DNA from: Dehalococcoidales bacterium
Lineage (GTDB): Bacteria > Chloroflexota > Dehalococcoidia > Dehalococcoidales > DAOVUZ01
Direction: 5' to 3'
Assembly (NCBI GenBank): GCA_030632305.1
Contig: DAOVUZ010000004.1
Span: 1 to 16,880, forward strand
DNA: 16,880 bases
Shown: piece by piece, positions 7,402 through 13,399 of the stretch
Layout: each line of letters starts with the position of its first letter
How positions within the stretch are numbered: position 1 is the first letter of the stretch
The notes under the pieces: generated by a model
What the model was told of the DNA's origin: nothing
Databases searched by the model: none
The model's input: the letters and a program-made list of their open reading frames with translations, nothing else
Translations under genes and position numbers: made by a program

Positions 7402-8382
7402 ATGAAAATCCTGGGTATTGAAACCTCTTGCGATGAAACAGCGGTGGCGGTGGTGGTGGATGGAGTTAAAATTCTGTCCAATCAAATTGCTTCTCAGGTG
7501 GAAATCCATGCCCGCTATGGGGGGATTGTACCCGAGGTAGCCTCCAGGCAACATATTCTGGCTATTATCCCGGTACTGAACCAGGCGATGGCTGAGGCTA
7601 GGACTACCTGGGGTGATTTGGATGGCATTGCTGTCACCATTGGGCCGGGTCTGGCTGGCTCACTGCTGGTAGGAGCCAATATGGCTAAGGCTATTGCTTT
7701 GGCTCACCGGTTGCCTATTACCGGGGTTAATCACCTTGAGGGTCATATCTATGCTAACTGGTTGGTTGACCCTAGCCCTGATTTTCCCGTGGTGTGCCTT
7801 ATTGTTTCTGGGGGACATACTGACCTAGTGCTGATGAGGGGGCATGGTGATTATGTGGTATTGGGACGGACGCGGGATGATGCCGCCGGCGAGGCCTTTG
7901 ATAAAGCCGCCAGGATATTGGGTTTGGGCTATCCCGGTGGTCCTGCCATTGAGCGGGCAGCTATAGATGGGAGTGCTGTTTCTATTCCGCTACCTCGTTC
8001 CTGGCTGAAGGGAAGTAGCGACTTCAGCTTCAGCGGGGTCAAGACAGCACTGCTGCGGTTGGTGGAGGGGGGTATAATTTCCTCCCCGGCTGATGCTGCT
8101 GCCAGTTTTCAGGAGGCAGTGGTTGATGTTCTGGTCACTAAGACGGTGGCAGTAGCCAGGGAGTACGGGGTGAGGCAGATTTTACTGGCTGGTGGGGTGG
8201 CATCAAATAAGTTGCTTCGTGAATGTTTGGCGAAGAATTCACCTATCCCGGTTCTGGTTCCTGCACCGGTGTTATGCACTGATAACGCCGCTATGATCGC
8301 TGCCTGCGGCTACTTTCGGTTTAAGGCAGGCAAGGTAGATGATCTGGATTTGGATGTGGTTCCCGGCCTCAAGCTGGCTTAA
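7402..8382 (+). CDS. tsaD: tRNA N6-adenosine threonylcarbamoyltransferase
   Basis: TsaD transfers threonylcarbamoyl from TC-AMP to A37 of ANN-decoding tRNAs (t6A), working with TsaB, TsaE and TsaC, none of which are here. The 326-aa protein begins MKILGIETSCDETAVAV, the normal family start. Metal ligands H111 and H115 lie in NHLEGH. Nucleotide-binding blocks are IVSGGHTDL, GRTRDDAAGEAFDKAARILGL, FSFSGVKTA, GGVASNK and CTDNAAMIA. It is slightly shorter than the ~337 aa of E. coli, without a missing motif. A TATAAT ends 8 bases before the ATG, so the message is probably leaderless. It is the only plus-strand gene between about 3.65 and 11.4 kb. Confidence 0.97.
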   Translation: MKILGIETSCDETAVAVVVDGVKILSNQIASQVEIHARYGGIVPEVASRQHILAIIPVLNQAMAEARTTWGDLDGIAVTIGPGLAGSLLVGANMAKAIALAHRLPITGVNHLEGHIYANWLVDPSPDFPVVCLIVSGGHTDLVLMRGHGDYVVLGRTRDDAAGEAFDKAARILGLGYPGGPAIERAAIDGSAVSIPLPRSWLKGSSDFSFSGVKTALLRLVEGGIISSPADAAASFQEAVVDVLVTKTVAVAREYGVRQILLAGGVASNKLLRECLAKNSPIPVLVPAPVLCTDNAAMIAACGYFRFKAGKVDDLDLDVVPGLKLA

Positions 8383-8403
8383 GTGCTCTCCCTAATGGGC
8401 AGG

Positions 8404-8583
8404 TCAGATGATTCTTTCTACAGCAGAAACATGTAGGGCATATCGTTGCCCATCCAGGGAAAAGACAACGCATCGATTTGATTGTTTCCTAAGTTTCTCT
8501 GAGACTCCTACTTTAAATAACAATCCACACCTTTCCCTTTATCTGTTTTTCCCTGTGAAATGTTTCTCTTGATCCTTTTTCAT
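8404..8583 (-). pseudogene. cheW relic: N-terminal piece of a chemotaxis coupling protein
   Basis: An AGGAGGT ribosome site (8589-8595) lies 5 bases before an ATG at 8583. The frame reads 14 codons to an in-frame TAA (8539-8541), then continues in the same frame for 44 codons to TGA (8404-8406). The second part contains CVVFSLDGQRYALHVSAVER, the first strands of a CheW domain (F-x-L-x-G-x-x-Y-A-L-x-x-x-x-V-x-x-I). CheW proteins link chemoreceptors to CheA. The remaining two thirds of the domain are absent, since the relic stops 22 bases from the end of tsaD. No other chemotaxis gene is visible. A nonsense codon plus truncation indicates decay. Confidence 0.65.
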
Positions 8584-8944
8584 TTAGCACCTCCTATTTA
8601 AGGAGTAGTGTTTCAAGCTTATCTTAAACTAAAAAGGACACCATCCACCGCCGTATCACTTAGCGGTTCCAGTGCCCTTCATTAGCCATCTCATCCACCC
8701 CCCCCAATTTCCATATTTTAAAATTGTTCTACATGTTGGAGCTTGAGCTTAGTTATTGCTGATGAGATTGTCAATACCAAGATAGAATAGGACTATAGGC
8801 TATTTTCGGTTTCCGCAAAGTTGCACAAGGTAACAAAACGTCAACTTGTTACATGCAGTTAGCAATAAGCGACCAATTCAAGGGTTACTCCAAAAGGATT
8901 ATGTTTTGTTAGCAAGTCAGAACGAGTGTATAATTTGCCTAACT
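8584..8944. other. Gene-free stretch upstream of the cheW relic
   Basis: Besides the relic's ribosome site, this ~360-bp AT-rich stretch contains no frame with recognisable protein features on either strand, no clear hairpin with a T-tract, and no repeat shared with other spacers. It has an 8-base C run at 8698-8705. The open frame on the minus strand at 8859-9143 overlaps the methyltransferase gene out of frame and is treated as a shadow. Confidence 0.5.
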
Positions 8945-9946
8945 TTAATGATGCTTGGCGACATCCACCATAGCCAGAAGGTTTTCCTTGGGTGAACCCG
9001 GGGCTATAGCGCAGCCCGGAGCCAATATCTGGATACCCTTCGCTATTGCCGCTTCGGATTCCTGCATTACCTCTTCCGGGCTTTTGCTCTGCAGTGTCCA
9101 GTTCACATCTGCTCCACCCATAAGTATCATATCCGGTCCGCATTTTTCCCTGGCTAACGCGACATCAGCAGCAGGGTGTAAACTCAAGCAATCAGCACCG
9201 GTCTGCCCCATCCACTCTACAATGGCGCCCACCTTACCGCAGATATGGAGTATCTTGGGAACTCTTATAGCGGCGAACTGCCTTTTTTGGGGTTCAAGCT
9301 CCAACTCCTTGTAACTCTTGGGTATTATGAGGTCGGGAGAAGCAGTCACATCCTCATTGACGATGATGTCGGCGCCGGCATCAATAAGAGCGTGGGCAAA
9401 CATGGTTCCCGCCTTCTCGCAGACGTCCAAGAAGGGGGGAAGTTTCTCCGGTTGCTGAAAGGTGGCTTTCAGCATTACTAATGGCTCTAAGAGGTAAGTA
9501 GCAATGGTAAAGGGACCAATCATCCCGCCGACGATGGCTGGCCCATTATCCCCGAATTCCTTCCTGAGGATTCTGGCTGCCTTGAGCACTTCCGGTATGT
9601 GTCCCCGGTCTAGAAAATCATCGGGAAGCACCGGCGTATCATCTAGTTTAAAGACACCCTCGCCAATACCAGGCTCACCCTTCTTTCCGCCCGATTTCAC
9701 AACACAACCAAAAGCCTCAGCTTCATAGATCTGGCAGAATGGCACCCTTACCGCGTCGAAGCCGAGCATATAATAGGCCTGCATCGCCTGCTTAGCCATC
9801 GCTTCCCCCTGCTCATGCGCTTCAGGCCAAAAGGCCTGCGCCTTTTCCATCTGTTCGTAGGTTACGGTGGAGTTGGCACTAAAGCAGGGCATCCTATCTG
9901 GCTTTTGATGATTCAGTACTGCCATTATACGTTCTTTACCTGTCAC
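8945..9946 (-). CDS. MtaA/CmuA-type corrinoid-linked methyltransferase (uroporphyrinogen decarboxylase superfamily)
   Basis: A 333-aa TIM-barrel protein of the URO-D superfamily. It opens MTGKERIMAVLNHQKPDRMP, typical of methylcobamide:CoM methyltransferase-like proteins. The zinc site expected for methyl transfer to a thiol is present: H234-x-C236 in LHICGK and C312 in APGCAIAPGSP. This favours a methyltransferase over true HemE decarboxylase. The start is GTG 9946, with AGGAGG at 9953-9958 and 6-base spacing. Usual partners (a corrinoid protein, a substrate-specific MtxB, RamA) are not in the window, and it stands alone between decayed genes. The substrate and methyl acceptor cannot be told from the sequence. 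Confidence 0.82.
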   Translation of the reverse strand: MTGKERIMAVLNHQKPDRMPCFSANSTVTYEQMEKAQAFWPEAHEQGEAMAKQAMQAYYMLGFDAVRVPFCQIYEAEAFGCVVKSGGKKGEPGIGEGVFKLDDTPVLPDDFLDRGHIPEVLKAARILRKEFGDNGPAIVGGMIGPFTIATYLLEPLVMLKATFQQPEKLPPFLDVCEKAGTMFAHALIDAGADIIVNEDVTASPDLIIPKSYKELELEPQKRQFAAIRVPKILHICGKVGAIVEWMGQTGADCLSLHPAADVALAREKCGPDMILMGGADVNWTLQSKSPEEVMQESEAAIAKGIQILAPGCAIAPGSPKENLLAMVDVAKHH

Positions 9947-9996
9947 TTTAGTCCTCCTTCCTTAACATTAAAAAATTTTCTGAACTCTTGCTCTGA

Positions 9997-10107
9997 CTAT
10001 AGTACAATTTTTATCGGCTCACCGCCTTCGGTGATTAGCTCGGTTCTGTCCAGTAACAGGTGCTGCCAGATTTTAATAATTTGGCTCTCGGGAACATTAT
10101 TTATCAA
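9997..10107 (-). pseudogene. Probable DUF2851-family N-terminal relic
   Basis: The minus-strand frame, open from about 10142, contains VPESQIIKIWQHLLLDRTEL followed by ITEGGEPIKIVL and a TAG at 9997-9999. From memory this resembles the N-terminus of DUF2851 proteins, which continue with a P-G-R-x-N-x-D-x-G-x-D-F-R-D-A segment. That segment is missing in all frames here. No ATG is in frame; the listed start is a TTG at 10107 without a good ribosome site. The frame begins right beside the palindrome at 10143-10167. The coding character is fairly clear; the family name is tentative. Confidence 0.4.
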
Positions 10108-10142
10108 CCTGACCGCCTTATAAGGGAGGGAGAATCGGGTAT

Positions 10143-10167
10143 GTTAGAGAGGCGAAGCCTCTCTAAC
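10143..10167. repeat. Perfect 11-bp hairpin, variant of the GAA-loop module
   Basis: GTTAGAGAGGC / GCCTCTCTAAC with a GAA loop forms a perfect stem. It is a sequence variant of the TTTAAGAGGGGC-GAA hairpin at 1952-1978 and the copy at 14790-14814, with the loop kept and stem changes compensated. It lies between two gene relics. Confidence 0.75.
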
Positions 10168-10179
10168 ACTCTCCTTGTT

Positions 10180-10348
10180 TTATTTAACACGATATCGTGT
10201 ATCACCAGCCTGATAAAAGCGGTTTGCTCTGGCTAAACCGCACCAGTCTATGACTCTCCTAATCTGTCTCTGGCTGAATCAGGTTGGTAAACCTCAGGAC
10301 GTCACCAGCCACCTGTTTTGGCCCTTTATATTGTATCTTGTCATATCC
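10180..10348 (-). pseudogene. Frameshifted C-terminal relic of an unrecognised gene
   Basis: Directly after the macrodomain stop, and in its frame, 29 sense codons include KGPKQVAGDVLRFTNLIQPE before a TAG at 10259-10261. The adjacent frame then continues RRVIDWCGLARANRFYQAGD plus TRYRVK to a TAA at 10180-10182. The two parts join smoothly if one frameshift near 10260 is assumed, giving a protein-like tail of ~55 residues. No start codon with a ribosome site is present. I do not recognise the family. An alternative is chance open frames, made less likely by the composition on both sides of the shift. Confidence 0.4.
10187..10200. promoter_or_regulatory. Perfect 14-bp palindrome sharing half-sites with the macrodomain operator
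   Basis: ACACGATATCGTGT is its own reverse complement. It has the ACACG-N4-CGTGT core, with identical spacing, found in the operator-like palindrome at 10874-10897. It lies in the relic downstream of the macrodomain gene, about 690 bp from the main site. A secondary regulator-binding site is possible; coincidence is not excluded. Confidence 0.4.
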
Positions 10349-10858
10349 TTAGCTTAACTGTTTGTCTAGCTCTTGCTTGAATGCCTGGTAGGCTGGCTCA
10401 TCATACAGGGCAAAGACTACCCTTTCTAGCCCGGTTTTCTTGGCTGAGTATTGGACAACCTCACTAATCATTATCCTGGCGCACTCATCCCGGGGAAAGC
10501 CGCCGACCCCGGTACCCAAGGCGGGGAAGGCGATGCTCTTTATACCGAGTTCATCACCCCGGAGCAGGCTGTTTTTGGTCGCCTGTCCGATTTTGGTGGC
10601 ATCAGTCTTTAGGTTCTGTCCCATCACCGCGGCATGTATAATATACTTCGCTTTTAGCTTACCGGCGCCAGTGACGGCTGCTTCTCCGACCGGAATGGGT
10701 CCTTGGCTAACTGCCTCGGTCTCTATTTCCTTACCGCCGGCTCTCTTCAGGGTACCGGCTACCCCACCACCCATCCACAATTGGTTGTTGGCAGCATTTA
10801 CCACGGCATCAACTTCAAGCTGGGTAATATCCCCGTGGCATACTTCAATCTTAATCAT
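10349..10858 (-). CDS. Macrodomain protein (ADP-ribose binding / deacylase-like)
   Basis: A 169-aa single-domain macro protein. Such proteins bind ADP-ribose and may remove ADP-ribose or O-acetyl-ADP-ribose. Conserved blocks are GDITQLEVDAVVNAANNQLW (residues 9-28), the G-G-G-V loop (30-33), KYIIHAAVMG (71-80) and ALGTGVGGFP (113-122). The start is ATG 10858, with GGAGG at 10864-10868 and 6-base spacing. The 34 extra residues possible upstream would read through the promoter and operator. It lies just downstream of a small Xre-type regulator gene and has its own near-perfect promoter. No ADP-ribosyltransferase (DarT-like) gene is adjacent, so a DarTG toxin pair is not indicated. Catalytic activity versus simple binding cannot be told. 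Confidence 0.9.
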   Translation of the reverse strand: MIKIEVCHGDITQLEVDAVVNAANNQLWMGGGVAGTLKRAGGKEIETEAVSQGPIPVGEAAVTGAGKLKAKYIIHAAVMGQNLKTDATKIGQATKNSLLRGDELGIKSIAFPALGTGVGGFPRDECARIMISEVVQYSAKKTGLERVVFALYDEPAYQAFKQELDKQLS

Positions 10859-10873
10859 AGCCTGCCTCCGGGT

Positions 10874-10902
10874 ATTATACACGCTTCCGTGTATAATGTC
10901 AA
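10874..10902 (-). promoter_or_regulatory. Consensus sigma-70-type promoter with embedded 24-bp operator palindrome (macrodomain gene)
   Basis: On the minus strand, TTGACA (10902-10897), a 17-bp spacer and TATAAT (10879-10874) match the bacterial consensus exactly. ATTATACACG-CTTC-CGTGTATAAT (10874-10897) is a perfect 10+10 bp palindrome covering the spacer and the -10, and touching the last base of the -35. A protein bound there would block RNA polymerase. The TGA stop of the regulator gene (10899-10901) lies inside the -35. Transcription should begin near 10867, almost at the GGAGG site, leaving a very short leader. Confidence 0.8.
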
Positions 10903-11147
10903 GGTTTTTTGGCTTTTTGGGAGGGTGTAGCCGTATACTCAAATTTGGCTCGTTCAGCAATAATAGAAAGCAGGGTAGCTGAGGTACCGCGGGGTCTATA
11001 CATCCCGGTTTCCCACTCGCTTATTGTTTGCTGGCGCGTGCCCAGTGTGATTGCCAGCTCACGCTGGGTTAGTCTTAAATGGTGCCTTAGGGCTTGGATG
11101 CGCTTGCTCTCCCATTGTGGTCGTTTCACTTTGTCCTGATTACTCAT
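10899..11147 (-). CDS. Small Xre-family helix-turn-helix regulator
   Basis: An 82-aa DNA-binding protein with one Cro/C1-type HTH at residues ~17-65: IQALRHHLRLTQRELAITLG, then TRQQTISEWETG with the recognition helix. Basic residues flank both ends, and there is no ligand or peptidase domain. The start is ATG 11147, with no ribosome site. A TAAAAT ends 7 bases before it, so the message is probably leaderless. The gene ends inside the -35 of the macrodomain promoter. It is the obvious candidate to bind the palindrome at 10874-10897 and repress or time the macrodomain gene; this is inferred from position only. Confidence 0.85.
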   Translation of the reverse strand: MSNQDKVKRPQWESKRIQALRHHLRLTQRELAITLGTRQQTISEWETGMYRPRGTSATLLSIIAERAKFEYTATPSQKAKKP

Positions 11148-11154
11148 TAGTCAA

Positions 11155-11183
11155 ATTTTACACGTTTTAGCGTAAGTCGTCAA
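11155..11183 (-). promoter_or_regulatory. Promoter of the Xre regulator, predicted leaderless
   Basis: On the minus strand, TTGACG (11183-11178), a 17-bp spacer and TAAAAT (11160-11155) form a near-consensus promoter. The expected start is at 11148 or 11147, the latter being the A of the ATG. The -10 is preceded by CGTG, as in the macrodomain promoter. TTACAC and GCGTAA make an imperfect palindrome across the spacer, a possible weaker autoregulatory site. Confidence 0.65.
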
Positions 11184-11200
11184 AAACAAGCACTGCATAG

Positions 11201-11326
11201 TTAAGGTGAAATTTTGGGTAAAAAGGAGCTTTTATAGAGAACAGGAGCAGCTTCAGCCTCAAAATGGCTCTCAATTGCTGACATTAGCCGTAGATAATTA
11301 TGTATTGAGTTGCGCTGGATGTCCAC
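11201..11326 (-). CDS. Candidate small protein or gene relic divergent from groES
   Basis: A minus-strand frame of 55 sense codons (11204-11368) looks protein-like: DPETANWYIITQVDIQRNS, then IHNYLRLMSAIESHFEAEAA, ending FLPKISP and TAA. A GTG at 11326 lies 7 bases after a TATAAT (11339-11334), the same geometry as the leaderless tsaD and Xre starts, which would give 41 aa. No ribosome site or good -35 is seen. It overlaps the groES promoter, and the longer frame runs into the CIRCE element. It could instead be the tail of a lost gene whose end became the groES control region. Family not recognised. Confidence 0.3.
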   Translation of the reverse strand: MDIQRNSIHNYLRLMSAIESHFEAEAAPVLYKSSFLPKISP

Positions 11327-11338
11327 TTGGGTTATTAT
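11310..11338 (+). promoter_or_regulatory. Likely groESL promoter
   Basis: TTGCGC (11310-11315), a 17-bp spacer and TATTAT (11333-11338) place the transcription start near 11345, directly before the CIRCE element. The -35 is only a partial match, so the call leans on position. Confidence 0.5.
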
Positions 11339-11345
11339 ATACCAG

Positions 11346-11372
11346 TTAGCAGTCTCAGGGTCAGAGTGCTAA
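11346..11372 (+). promoter_or_regulatory. CIRCE element (HrcA operator) of groESL
   Basis: TTAGCAGTC, 9 bases, then GAGTGCTAA matches the CIRCE consensus TTAGCACTC-N9-GAGTGCTAA with one mismatch in the left arm and exact spacing. It lies at the predicted transcription start, 42 bp before groES. In other bacteria HrcA binds here and represses chaperonin genes until heat stress. hrcA itself is not in the window. Confidence 0.9.
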
Positions 11373-11414
11373 TAAGTTGAGCCGTGATTGGTAAATTGAG
11401 GAAGGAGGACTGAT

Positions 11415-11711
11415 ATGGCGGTTAAGCTTCAACCATTGGCTGACCGGCTGGTGGTCAAACCTATTGAAAGGGAGGAGGTGAGCAGAGGGGGAATTGTTTT
11501 GCCTGATACAGCTAAGGAGAAACCCCAGGAGGGTAAGATTATGGCTGTTGGTCCGGGCAGGTTATCTGAGGATGGGAAACGGATAGCAATGGAGGTTAAG
11601 GTGGGTGATGTGGTTATTTATACTAAGTATGGTGGCACTGAGATTAAGATTGAGGATGAAGAGCTAATGATTTTGCGTGAGAGCGATATTCTGGCTAAGA
11701 AAGGTAAGTAA
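11415..11711 (+). CDS. groES: Co-chaperonin GroES (Hsp10)
   Basis: A 98-aa protein forming the heptameric lid of the GroEL chamber. It has the normal N-terminus (LQPLADRLVVKPI), the mobile loop around GGIVLPDTAKEKPQEG that contacts GroEL, VGPGR, GDVVIYTKYGGTEI and the final ESDILA. The start is ATG 11415, with AAGGAGG at 11402-11408 and 6-base spacing. It is followed by groEL after 11 bp, making a standard bicistronic operon under CIRCE control. Confidence 0.98.
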   Translation: MAVKLQPLADRLVVKPIEREEVSRGGIVLPDTAKEKPQEGKIMAVGPGRLSEDGKRIAMEVKVGDVVIYTKYGGTEIKIEDEELMILRESDILAKKGK

Positions 11712-11722
11712 GGAGGAGAAAA

Positions 11723-13339
11723 TTGGCTAAACAAATTATATTTGATGAGAAAGTCAGGCATTCCCTGAAGAGAGGAATAGATGTTCTGGCTGATGCGGTC
11801 AAGGTGACCCTGGGACCTAAGGGACATTGCGTGGCGTTGGACAAGAAATGGGGAGCACCGTCGGTAATCGATGATGGGGTTACTATTGCCAAGGATGTTG
11901 AGCTTCCTGACCCCTTTGAGAACATGGGGGTGCAGTTAGTTAAGGAAGCAGCTACTAAGACCAATGATGCCTGTGGTGACGGCACTACTACATCAACTAT
12001 TCTGGCTCATGCCATTATTACCGGCGGCTTTAAGAATGTGGCTGCTGGGGCTGAGCCTATGGCACTAAAGAGAGGGATTGAGAAGGCAACAAAGGCTATT
12101 ATTGATGAGTTGAAGCGGGTATCTATTGATGTAAAGGGTAAGGAGCAGATTGTTCAGGTCGCTACTATTACCGCTGTTGACAGAGAGATTGGTGATTTAA
12201 TTGCCGAAGTGATGGAGAAGGTAGGCAAGGACGGGGTTATCACTGTTGAGGAGTCCAAGGGTATAAAGTATGAGACTGAGTATGTGGAGGGAATGCAATT
12301 TGACCGGGGCTATATCAGTCCCTATTTCATCACTAATCCCGATAAGATGGAAACGGAGATAGACGACCCCTATATCCTTATTACTGATAAGAAACTCTCG
12401 GCTATGTCTGACCTTCTACCGGCTCTAGAGAAGATATTGCAGGTGTCTAAGAACCTGCTTATTGTCGCTGAGGACCTGGAAGGTGAAGCCTTGGCTACCC
12501 TGGTGGTCAACAAGTTGCGGGGCACACTTAATGTGCTGGCGGTTAAGGCTCCTGGTTTTGGTGACCGGCGTAAGGCGATGCTGGAGGACATGGCAGTTCT
12601 TACCGGGGGCAAGGTGATTTCGGAGGAGGTGGGGCGTAAGCTGGACTCGGTTACTGTGGAAGACCTGGGTAGGGCTCGCCGGGTAACCGCTGATAAAGAT
12701 AACACTACCATCGTTGAGGGCAAGGGCTCGGAAGAGGCAATTAAGGGTAGAATCAAGCAGATTAGGGCTCAAATAGAGGAGACAGTCTCTGATTATGACC
12801 GTGAGAAACTCCAGGAGAGACAGGCGAAGCTGGCGGGTGGAGTAGCGGTAATCAAGGTGGGAGCCGCTACCGAGGTTGAGCTTAAGGAGAGGAAGCACCG
12901 GGTCGAGGATGCTCTGTCGGCTACCCGGGCGGCGGTGGAGGAGGGTATATTGCCTGGTGGTGGTGTTGCCTTGCTTAGGGCTACTTCGGTCCTAGATAAA
13001 CTGGAGGTTACCGGGGATGAAGCTACTGGTGTTAATATTGTTAGACAGGCTATGGATGAGCCGATTCGATGGATTGCCATAAATGCTGGCAGGGATGGGG
13101 CAGTAATAGTGGATGCAGTTAAGAAGGGTAAAGCCGGGGTCGGTTACGATGCTGAGGCCGATGATTTTGGTGATATGGTCAGTAAGGGCATTATTGACCC
13201 GACCAAGGTGGTAAGGTCTGCCTTGGAGAATGCCGCTAGTATTGCGGCTATGGTTTTGATTACCGAATCACTGATTACTGATATTCCAGAGAAGGAGAAC
13301 GCGCCAGGAGCGCCGGGTGGTATGGAGGGTATGTATTAA
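11723..13339 (+). CDS. groEL: Chaperonin GroEL (Hsp60)
   Basis: A 538-aa ATP-driven folding chaperonin. Equatorial domain: VTLGPKG, DDGVTIAKD and the ATP site GDGTTTSTILA. Apical domain: YISPYFITNP and KAPGFGDRRKAMLEDMA. The intermediate and C-terminal equatorial blocks are AAVEEGILPGGGVAL and NAASIAAMVLITESLI, with a short GGMEGMY tail. The start is TTG 11723, with AGGAGGAG at 11711-11718; the MAKQIIFDE beginning fits the family. WGAPSVIDDGVTIAK and GDGTTTSTILA resemble Dehalococcoides-type GroEL, which supports the Chloroflexota placement. Full length and no broken motif. Confidence 0.98.
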   Translation: MAKQIIFDEKVRHSLKRGIDVLADAVKVTLGPKGHCVALDKKWGAPSVIDDGVTIAKDVELPDPFENMGVQLVKEAATKTNDACGDGTTTSTILAHAIITGGFKNVAAGAEPMALKRGIEKATKAIIDELKRVSIDVKGKEQIVQVATITAVDREIGDLIAEVMEKVGKDGVITVEESKGIKYETEYVEGMQFDRGYISPYFITNPDKMETEIDDPYILITDKKLSAMSDLLPALEKILQVSKNLLIVAEDLEGEALATLVVNKLRGTLNVLAVKAPGFGDRRKAMLEDMAVLTGGKVISEEVGRKLDSVTVEDLGRARRVTADKDNTTIVEGKGSEEAIKGRIKQIRAQIEETVSDYDREKLQERQAKLAGGVAVIKVGAATEVELKERKHRVEDALSATRAAVEEGILPGGGVALLRATSVLDKLEVTGDEATGVNIVRQAMDEPIRWIAINAGRDGAVIVDAVKKGKAGVGYDAEADDFGDMVSKGIIDPTKVVRSALENAASIAAMVLITESLITDIPEKENAPGAPGGMEGMY

Positions 13340-13364
13340 TCGGTTTTTGCTTGAGTGGATTGAG

Positions 13365-13398
13365 AATAGCCGTGGGCTTCAAACCTGCGGCTATTTTT
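13365..13398 (+). terminator. Intrinsic terminator of groESL
   Basis: AATAGCCG (13365-13372) pairs perfectly with CGGCTATT (13388-13395) around a 15-base loop, and the stem runs into TTTTT and an AT-rich stretch. It is 25 bp past the groEL stop and just before the end of the convergent M16 gene. The T-tract is on the plus strand, so it mainly serves groESL. Confidence 0.85.
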
Positions 13399-13399
13399 A

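Noticed and set aside
8436..8451. GGGCA/TGCCC hairpin as the tsaD terminator
   Set aside because: Only a 5-bp stem without a T-tract, and it falls within the cheW relic coding sequence.
8881..8992. Plus-strand frame running into the methyltransferase 3' end
   Set aside because: Short, with no start or ribosome site, and it overlaps a real gene on the other strand.
8955..9314. Plus-strand open frames opposite the methyltransferase gene
   Set aside because: They lie antisense to a well-supported gene and show no recognisable domain or ribosome site.
10859..10960. N-terminal extension of the macrodomain protein by 34 residues
   Set aside because: It would be translated across the promoter and operator, while ATG 10858 has its own GGAGG and the normal domain start.
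10349..11147. DarTG-type toxin-antitoxin pair
   Set aside because: The partner of the macrodomain is a small HTH protein; no ADP-ribosyltransferase frame is present.
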